From a virus: a stretch of 49,782 nt of DNA. The notes beneath the pieces were generated by a model. It had not been told where the DNA came from. It saw nothing but the letters and a program-made list of their open reading frames with translations, and did no database searches. The stretch is taken from positions 1 to 49,782 of the IMG/VR virus record IMGVR_UViG_3300032285_003041; one strand, written 5' to 3'. Made by a program: the position numbers and the translations under genes. Positions 44,256-49,782 of the stretch are shown here, one piece after another. How positions within the stretch are numbered: the first letter of the stretch is position 1; every line of letters begins with the position of its first letter.

Positions 44256-45829
44256 GCGAATCCCAGTTTGATGAGTTAGAACCGGAAGATTTTGACGAAG
44301 ATGGCAATGTCCTGCCAGAAGAGGTTGAAGACGACGGTTTAGATGAGCTCTCTAAGGAGTTTGTTAAAGCTCTTGTAAATAAAATCATGGACTTTCAAAA
44401 AGTTCTTGTCGGCCATGAGCTGCACCCATATCAGACACCTCTAGCTAGAAGGTTGATAGAGTCAGTCATTATCAATGACGGTGAAGAAATCACAGCTCTT
44501 GCCTCTCGTCAGAGTGGTAAGTCAGAGACCATTGCTAATACAGTGGCCACACTCATGGTTATCCTTCCACGCCTTGCAAAGATGTATCCAGAGCTACTTG
44601 GTAAGTTTGGTGATGGAATTATGGTGGGTATGTTCGCACCGGTTCAATCACAGGTAGAAACCCTATACGGCCGTACAGTATCCCGCCTTACTAGCGAATC
44701 AGCCCTAGATGTTCTTGGTGATCCTGAAATTGACGATATGGTAGCTAAAACACCTGGCGTAGTAAGGAACATCCGACTTAAGAACTCAGGCAGTAGCCTT
44801 ATGATGATGACAGCAAACCCTAGAGCTAAAATTGAATCTAAGTCCTTCCACCTAATTATTATTGATGAGTGTCAAGAAGCTGATGACTTTGTAGTGGCCA
44901 AATCAATTGCCCCTATGGGTGCTTACTACAACGCTACTATGGTTAAGACCGGTACACCTACTACACACAAAAACAACTTCTATAAAGCTATTCAGTTTAA
45001 CAAACGTAGGCAAACAGGTCGCAATGCCCGTCAGAACCATTTTCAATGGGACTGGAAAGATGTTGCAAAAGTAAACGCTAACTACGAAAAGTTTATTAAG
45101 AAAGAAATGCTGCGTATTGGAGAAGACTCAGACGAGTTCCAACTCTCCTATAACTGTAAGTGGTTGCTAGAACGTGGTATGTTCGTAACATCCAGTATCA
45201 TGGAAGACTTAGGCGATACCTCGCAGGAACTTGTAAAGTCTTGGCACCGTTCACCAGTCGTAGTGGGAATTGACCCAGCACGCAAGATGGACTCAACTGT
45301 AGTAACTGTTGTGTGGGTAGATTGGGATCGCCCTGATGAATATGGATACTATGATCATAGAGTATTAAATTGGTTAGAACTGCAGGGAGATGACTGGGAA
45401 GAACAATATTTCCAGATACAACAATTTCTTGGAGCATACGATGTGCTTGCTATAGGAATTGACGCCAATGGTGTTGGTGATGCAGTGGCCGGAAGATTAA
45501 AAGTTCTTATGCCTCGTGCTGAAGTAATTCCGGTTACATCAAGCCCTACAGAACAATCTAAGAGATGGAAGCATCTCCAAGCGTTAATTCAACGCCAGAT
45601 GGTCTCATGGCCTGCCCATGCTAAGACTCGTCGCCTACGTATTTGGAAAAAGTTCTACCAGCAAATGACGGATGCCGAAGTTCAGTACAAAGGCCCTAAC
45701 TTTTTGGTAGCTGCTCCAGATGAAGCCCACGCCCACGATGACTTTGTGGACTCTTTGGCTTTAGCATGTTCCCTCACACAAGAACTAGTTATGCCAACAA
45801 TTGAAGTTTCGGCAAGTCCTTTCTTCTAA
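44252..45829 (+). CDS. Terminase large subunit
   Basis: A 525-aa DNA-packaging motor. ATPase domain: SRQSGKS (Walker A, near residue 86) and LIIIDEC (Walker B, near residue 202), TGTPTT coupling motif near 230. Nuclease domain: VVGIDPARKMDST (near 339), AIGIDANGVGD (near 405) and HDDFVDSLALA (near 500) supply the acidic residues of the RNase H-like site. GTG 44252 starts in a TGTGA overlap. Confidence 0.95.
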   Translation: MSESQFDELEPEDFDEDGNVLPEEVEDDGLDELSKEFVKALVNKIMDFQKVLVGHELHPYQTPLARRLIESVIINDGEEITALASRQSGKSETIANTVATLMVILPRLAKMYPELLGKFGDGIMVGMFAPVQSQVETLYGRTVSRLTSESALDVLGDPEIDDMVAKTPGVVRNIRLKNSGSSLMMMTANPRAKIESKSFHLIIIDECQEADDFVVAKSIAPMGAYYNATMVKTGTPTTHKNNFYKAIQFNKRRQTGRNARQNHFQWDWKDVAKVNANYEKFIKKEMLRIGEDSDEFQLSYNCKWLLERGMFVTSSIMEDLGDTSQELVKSWHRSPVVVGIDPARKMDSTVVTVVWVDWDRPDEYGYYDHRVLNWLELQGDDWEEQYFQIQQFLGAYDVLAIGIDANGVGDAVAGRLKVLMPRAEVIPVTSSPTEQSKRWKHLQALIQRQMVSWPAHAKTRRLRIWKKFYQQMTDAEVQYKGPNFLVAAPDEAHAHDDFVDSLALACSLTQELVMPTIEVSASPFF

Positions 45830-45916
45830 AAGATACACCTTTAGGCTGACTAATGCCTAAATAGAAGCGAGAATTATGCCCGAGGACCTCAATCCCAATC
45901 CTATAGGAGAATAAAA
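45830..45916 (+). promoter_or_regulatory. Leader with short hairpin after terminase
   Basis: TTAGGC (45841-45846) pairs with GCCTAA (45855-45860). AGGAGA near 45905 is the ribosome site for ATG 45917. A 12-codon frame at 45876 is ignored. Confidence 0.4.
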
Positions 45917-46324
45917 ATGGCAGTAGAAAATATCGCCCCAACACCTCAGTTCCCTGAGCGTCCGGGCAACTCTTACGAACGTAAGATGTCTCCTGCAACA
46001 CCAGGCCTTCGTGGCCCACTTCGTTTCGAAGAAGGTATTGCAACAGACACAGATGTACCAAATGACTTCCAACTTGGTTTGGATCAAGGTTATGACACTC
46101 CAGAAGGACGTCCTAACCACAATACAAACGTATTTGAAAAGTATGCAGATGAGACAATGCGTGAGCGTGCTCACGTCGGTTCAGCTGCATGGGTTGAAGC
46201 TCCAACATACCTAGGCGAATTCGCACAAGGTAACTTTGGAGACCACTCAACAGTCGTTATTGAAGAGGTTGTACGCAATGGCTCACGCCAGGAGCGTATG
46301 AACCCAGCTTCTGTCTTAGACTAA
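45917..46324 (+). CDS. Hypothetical protein, probable virion component
   Basis: A 135-aa polar protein without Cys: TPQFPERPGNSYERKMSPATPGLRGPLRFEEG near the start. It has its own ribosome site and is followed by a strong stem-loop, between terminase and portal. Small head or neck protein is possible; not recognised. Confidence 0.75.
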   Translation: MAVENIAPTPQFPERPGNSYERKMSPATPGLRGPLRFEEGIATDTDVPNDFQLGLDQGYDTPEGRPNHNTNVFEKYADETMRERAHVGSAAWVEAPTYLGEFAQGNFGDHSTVVIEEVVRNGSRQERMNPASVLD

Positions 46325-46384
46325 AAAATACGATAGACTATACTGGTCTCCAGCTCTGTACCCCTTTCTCCGGAGCTGGAGACC
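46316..46384 (+). promoter_or_regulatory. Promoter-like boxes followed by 12-bp stem-loop
   Basis: TTAGAC (46316-46321) and TATACT (46339-46344) have 17-base spacing. GGTCTCCAGCTC (46345-46356) pairs perfectly with GAGCTGGAGACC (46373-46384). GGAGGAG of the next gene follows. No T-tract, so a 5'-leader hairpin is at least as likely as a terminator. Confidence 0.5.
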
Positions 46385-46400
46385 TCTATAGGAGGAGACA

Positions 46401-46667
46401 ATGGCACAACCAAGTAATCCAAAGTTGTACAACATGTTATTAGCGCAAGCTAAAGCAAAGTTTCCTTCGCACAAACCAAATGGTCTAAGCTTTCCAGCTG
46501 CTAAATGGTTTGGCAATGAATACGCAAGACAGGGCGGTGGCTTTGTAGATTCAATTAAACAAGTTGATCCAAAGTTACGTGACTTTAAGCAAGAAGAGAT
46601 AGAGAAAGAAAAACGCAAAAAAGCATTAGAAGAAAAAAAGAAGAAACAATCAGGTTTCGTCGTTTAA
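46401..46667 (+). CDS. Small protein with Lys/Glu-rich tail
   Basis: An 88-aa protein with a compact start (NPKLYNMLLAQAKAKFPSHKPNGLSFPAAKWFGNEY) and a Lys/Glu-rich helical tail (EEIEKEKRKKALEEKKKK). AGGAGGAG precedes ATG 46401. It stands just before the portal. Unknown. Confidence 0.75.
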   Translation: MAQPSNPKLYNMLLAQAKAKFPSHKPNGLSFPAAKWFGNEYARQGGGFVDSIKQVDPKLRDFKQEEIEKEKRKKALEEKKKKQSGFVV

Positions 46668-46700
46668 GTTGGGGGCAACTATGAAGTCAGGATGTAATCA

Positions 46701-48416
46701 ATGAGCGGTGGTATGGATTTTTCACCTCCCAGTTATAGGGCGGCGTCATCTGATTTAACCATCTCCATTTCTCCACTAGGTCTTGTGGAACTTGCTGATG
46801 AAGAATTTGAAGTACACGGTCCACGTCTAAACCGTTACTCACTTAACTGGGCCATGTATCTTGGTCACCACTGGTCTTATCGCCGTGAAATTGGCGAATC
46901 ACAGATGGTGTACAACTACTACCGTGCCTTTACAGATTTTATTATTAACTTTACATTTAGCCGTGGAGTATCATTCCGCAGCCCTGTTCAAACAGAAGCT
47001 ATTATCCCTGACATCCTAAAGCGTGTGTGGGAAATTGATAACGATAAGCATGGTATTCTTTGGGAGATGGGCCAGCAAGGCGGAGTCTCTGGAGACTGCT
47101 TTGTAAAAGTAGCTTACGAAGAAGCTTATGAAGATTCTACGGGTCGTCCACATAGAGGCCGTGTACGTATTCTTCCTCTCAATGCTTCTTTCTGTTTCCC
47201 AGAATTTCACCCACACGATCGTTCACGCTTGATTCGCTTCAAGCTTAAGTACCGTTTCTGGGGCACTTCAGTAGAAGGCACCCGTCAGGTGTATACTTAT
47301 ACAGAAATCTTGACCGATGATCGTATTGAGGAATATATTAATGACGAACTTATTGACTCTCGTCCTAATCCTATTGGAGTGGTTCCTGTCATTCATATTC
47401 CTAACGTTAGGGTTTCTGGTAGTCCTTGGGGTCTGTCTGATTGTCACGACGTTATCACCCTTAATCGCAATTACAATGAAGTTGCGACGGACATTGCGGA
47501 CATCATCAACTACCACGCTGCACCGGTAACAGTTATTACAGGTGCTAAAGCATCTGCCCTTGAAAAGGGTCCCAAGAAGGTTTGGGCAGGTCTTCCTAAG
47601 GAAGCTCAGGTCTTTAACCTTGAAGGTGGCGGACAAGGTCTACAAGGTGCTATGGAGTACCTAAAGATCATTAAGACTTCTATGCATGAAATGGTGGGAG
47701 TACCTGAGACTGCTCTTGGTCAAGTACAGCCTATCTCTAACACCTCTGGTGTTGCCCTTGCTATTCAGTACCAGCCTCTGATGAATCGCTACCACCAGAA
47801 GCTTGTACAATATCAGGAGGGCCTACGACGTATCAATGAGTTAGTTCTTCTAACTCTTGCATTTAAAGAGCCAGAGTCATTTATCTATAACCCAGAGGTT
47901 AATGGCCCAATCAAGCCAGGACAGCTTGCAAGGCTGGATCTAGCTAACCCAATTACTTATGAGTCAATTGTTCATATGCCTCCTCCACTTCCACTAGATA
48001 AGCTCATTGTTCTCAATGAAATCCAGCAGAAGATGAATATGAACCTAGAAAGCCGTGAAGGCGCTCTTCGCCAGCTTGGTGAAGAATTCCCAGATGAGAA
48101 GCTTGCCGAAATTCGTGCAGAGCTTATTGCTGATGCCAAGGCTGACGGAGCTATTGCTCTTGTCAAGCAGCAGATAAATTCAGCAATTACCTCACTTACT
48201 GGTATGATGCCTGATGGAACTCTTCCTCCTGGTGCAGAACCTGGAGATGGAACTGGCCCTGGTCCTATGGGACAACCTGGTGTCGTAACTCCATTTGAAG
48301 AGCAGACAATTACAGAACTTCAGCAAGAAATGGTTGTAGAAGCATATGGAGCTCGTGTTCCATCGCAAACTGCAAACACACAGGTTGACACACCTAACTC
48401 TGAAGAAAACCAATGA
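46701..48416 (+). CDS. Portal protein (SPP1 gp6-like)
   Basis: A 571-aa portal that forms the DNA entry ring at the capsid vertex. The N-terminal wing, the RVRILPLNASFCFPEF region, PIGVVPVIHIPN and GLSDCHDVITLNRNYNEVATDI segments, then the long helix with MVGVPETALG and NTSGVALAIQYQPLMN (about 330-360), are characteristic. The C-terminal 100 residues are flexible and Gly/Pro-rich. The order terminase-portal-scaffold-capsid supports this. Confidence 0.92.
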   Translation: MSGGMDFSPPSYRAASSDLTISISPLGLVELADEEFEVHGPRLNRYSLNWAMYLGHHWSYRREIGESQMVYNYYRAFTDFIINFTFSRGVSFRSPVQTEAIIPDILKRVWEIDNDKHGILWEMGQQGGVSGDCFVKVAYEEAYEDSTGRPHRGRVRILPLNASFCFPEFHPHDRSRLIRFKLKYRFWGTSVEGTRQVYTYTEILTDDRIEEYINDELIDSRPNPIGVVPVIHIPNVRVSGSPWGLSDCHDVITLNRNYNEVATDIADIINYHAAPVTVITGAKASALEKGPKKVWAGLPKEAQVFNLEGGGQGLQGAMEYLKIIKTSMHEMVGVPETALGQVQPISNTSGVALAIQYQPLMNRYHQKLVQYQEGLRRINELVLLTLAFKEPESFIYNPEVNGPIKPGQLARLDLANPITYESIVHMPPPLPLDKLIVLNEIQQKMNMNLESREGALRQLGEEFPDEKLAEIRAELIADAKADGAIALVKQQINSAITSLTGMMPDGTLPPGAEPGDGTGPGPMGQPGVVTPFEEQTITELQQEMVVEAYGARVPSQTANTQVDTPNSEENQ

Positions 48417-48422
48417 TTTAGG

Positions 48423-48448
48423 CTGACAAATTAGCAATAATTTGTCAG
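48423..48448 (+). promoter_or_regulatory. 11-bp hairpin with GCAA tetraloop
   Basis: CTGACAAATTA (48423-48433) pairs with TAATTTGTCAG (48438-48448) around GCAA. It lies between portal and scaffold; no T-run follows, so a processing or stability element is likely. Confidence 0.5.
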
Positions 48449-48523
48449 GCTATATACCAAACTAACCCGCAGGTCATCGTGGCATTAAATCGGACAACGA
48501 CCTCTAAACCTAAAGGAATACGC

Positions 48524-49297
48524 ATGTCAGAAACAACATCACCTGTTGTTGATAGTGCAGTGGCTCAAGAAGCATTTGCTTCTGAAGTTAACGGCACAGC
48601 ATCACCAGCACAGCAAGAAGCAGTGGCTCCTGTTACAGATTCAAAACCAGGATACACAGAAGTAGATCTTCAACGAGTTCGTGAACAAGAGAAGTCAAAG
48701 CTTTATCCTCAAATTGATTCACTCAAAGAAGAAATTAATCTACTTAAGAAGGATCGTGAAGCGCAGCTTGCAGAAGCTAACCGCATTGCGAAAGAGAAAG
48801 AAGAAGAAGCCCGTAAGAAGGCAGAATCTGAAATGGATGTTCGTTCACTTCTTGAAAAGAAGGAACAAGAATGGGCAGCCCAACTAGAAGAAATCCGTCA
48901 GGAGAATGCTCGTAAAGATGCACTTCTAGAGCGTGAGCGTCAGTATGCTGAACTTACAGCTTACCGTAATCGTCGCCTTGCTGAAGAGCAAGAGAACATT
49001 ATCCCTGAGCTTGTAGATCTAATCTCAGGAAATAGTGCAGACGAAATTGAACAGAGTATTACAGGACTTAGGGATCGTTCCACTAAGATTCTGGAGTCGG
49101 CGCAGCAGGCTTTACAGTCAGCTCGTCGTGACATGAAAGGCACAAGTACAACTTTGCCTCCGACTATGGAAAACAATTCGGGACAACAACAGTTCACAGC
49201 GGATCAAATTGCCGCAATGTCGGTTACTGAATACGCAAAATACAGAGATCGTTTGTTCCCAGGAGCAAGCAATCAAAATAAGGGAATCTTCGGATAA
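48524..49297 (+). CDS. Capsid scaffolding protein
   Basis: A 257-aa protein with a disordered Ala/Pro/Val N terminus, a long coiled coil (about 45-150) and a C-terminal short region ending in a helix and YAKYRDRLFPG. Position between portal and major capsid and the coiled coil are as expected for a scaffold. ATG 48524 with AAAGGA is preferred over GTG 48479. Confidence 0.85.
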   Translation: MSETTSPVVDSAVAQEAFASEVNGTASPAQQEAVAPVTDSKPGYTEVDLQRVREQEKSKLYPQIDSLKEEINLLKKDREAQLAEANRIAKEKEEEARKKAESEMDVRSLLEKKEQEWAAQLEEIRQENARKDALLERERQYAELTAYRNRRLAEEQENIIPELVDLISGNSADEIEQSITGLRDRSTKILESAQQALQSARRDMKGTSTTLPPTMENNSGQQQFTADQIAAMSVTEYAKYRDRLFPGASNQNKGIFG

Positions 49298-49342
49298 TCC
49301 AAACCCCCAATTAACTTAAAATGAATAAGGAGTAATACCGAC

Positions 49343-49782
49343 ATGGCATCAGCCGTAACAGGTACCGGCAATTTAGCCGCAGCCCCAACAGCGTACTCTG
49401 GCGCAAATAGCCAGCTTACACAAGCAATCCAGACCATCTGGTCTAAGGAAATTCTATTCCAATCAATGCCTATCCTTCGCTTCGAGCAATTCGCAGTAAA
49501 GAAGACAGAACTTGGCGTAGCTCCTGGACTCCAGATCAACTTCATGCGTTACAACAACCTCGGCTTTGCAGCTCCATTGGTTGAAGGCGTTCGTATGTCA
49601 ACAAATGCTTTGACAGCGCAACAGTTCTCAATCACAGTTGCAGAACATGGTTATGCAATCGCAGTATCAGAACTTCTTCTTAACGCATCATTCGATGACG
49701 TTATGGCATCAGCTTCACGTCTTCTTGGACGTAACATGGCTCTCTACCTTGATGGCCAGGCTCGTGACACACTTATGGCTGC
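49343..49782 (+). CDS. Major capsid protein, N4-gp56 family (3' truncated by window)
   Basis: The first 146 codons of a capsid gene. Seen: IQTIWSKEILFQSMPILRFEQFAVKKTELG, then FMRYNNLGFAAPLVEGV, FSITVAEHGYAIAVSELLL and LLGRNMALYLDGQARDTLM, the series of N4-gp56-type major capsid proteins (HK97 fold). AAGGAG stands before ATG 49343. The gene runs off the end of the window. Confidence 0.92.
   Translation, partial: MASAVTGTGNLAAAPTAYSGANSQLTQAIQTIWSKEILFQSMPILRFEQFAVKKTELGVAPGLQINFMRYNNLGFAAPLVEGVRMSTNALTAQQFSITVAEHGYAIAVSELLLNASFDDVMASASRLLGRNMALYLDGQARDTLMA

Noticed and set aside
10777-45360. 12-base palindrome CTATGATCATAG three times (10777, 32895, 45349)
   Set aside because: Two copies are inside genes coding Tyr-Asp-His; only the one at 32895 is non-coding, so a shared operator is weakly supported.
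45876-45914. 12-codon frame before the 45917 gene
   Set aside because: Too short and not supported by coupling; the ribosome site of the next gene overlaps it.
46681-46704. 7-codon frame before the portal gene
   Set aside because: Too short to call; possibly only a leader.
1-49782. CRISPR arrays, insertion sequences, integrase and attachment sites
   Set aside because: None was seen; the repeats found are not spaced like CRISPR and no transposase or recombinase motif appears.

Overview
The window is part of a tailed double-stranded DNA phage genome (Caudoviricetes). The head module at the right end is diagnostic: large terminase, portal, coiled-coil scaffold and the start of an N4-gp56-type major capsid protein. 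An endolysin/membrane-protein cassette, phage nucleotide-metabolism and nuclease genes, four tRNA genes and dozens of tiny overlapping genes agree with this. Several families point to an actinobacterial host: a WhiB-like Fe-S protein, a DUF4192 C-terminal domain, a DUF7455-like zinc protein, a DUF6321-like protein, an MSMEG_6728-like protein and a proteasome-beta-like hydrolase. The base composition is AT-leaning compared with most cultured actinophages. My inference is a phage of a low-GC aquatic actinobacterium (for example the acI/Nanopelagicales group), not proven here. No integrase, repressor, IS element or CRISPR array was found, so a lytic lifestyle is likely.

Layout. 1-4.8 kb (+): Cas4/RecB-like nuclease, dNMP kinase, HNH endonuclease, Holliday-junction-resolvase-like protein, SpoVS-like protein and a metallophosphoesterase. 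4.9-8.5 kb (-): lysis and cell-surface cassette with a 30-aa membrane peptide, CHAP endolysin, two membrane proteins and a large exported PA14/Ala-Pro-rich protein that seems to start at ATA. 8.6-9.2 kb (+): two more membrane proteins. 9.2-13.5 kb (+): a tight array of small unrecognised genes joined by TAATG/ATGA overlaps. 13.6-19.7 kb (+): zinc protein, nucleotidyltransferase-fold protein, 33-aa zinc knuckle, degenerate HAD-like protein, TGT/DpdA-like protein, B12-dependent class II ribonucleotide reductase and a very acidic 55-aa cysteine-tailed protein. 19.7-32.6 kb (-): the opposite-strand block, probably early or middle genes, with a HicA-like toxin, DUF4192, MSMEG_6728-like, a MoxR/CobS-type AAA+ ATPase paired with an HExxH-VWA protein, many zinc-ribbon miniproteins, WhiB, tRNA-Arg and two non-coding stretches of consecutive hairpins. 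32.6-32.95 kb: divergent control region. 33-46 kb (+): KTSC-like proteins, HSP20, tRNA-Asn/Met/Gln, FmdB zinc ribbon, proteasome-like protein, a PASTA-containing putative virion protein, disordered putative structural proteins and basic small proteins. 44.25 kb to the end (+): head genes. A secreted transglycosylase-like gene lies antisense at 42.6-43.1 kb.

How it works together. The RNR, dNMP kinase and nucleases supply and recycle nucleotides. The AAA+/VWA pair resembles CobS/CobT chelatase or MoxR-VWA remodelling pairs and co-occurs with a cobalamin-dependent RNR, a link that is suggestive only. Three recurrent sequence signals stand out. A sense-strand 13-mer CCAACACAAACAA sits right after stop codons in the minus-strand operons. 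TATAAT-type -10 boxes are followed immediately by short stem-loops in front of plus-strand genes. At least two genes appear to be leaderless.
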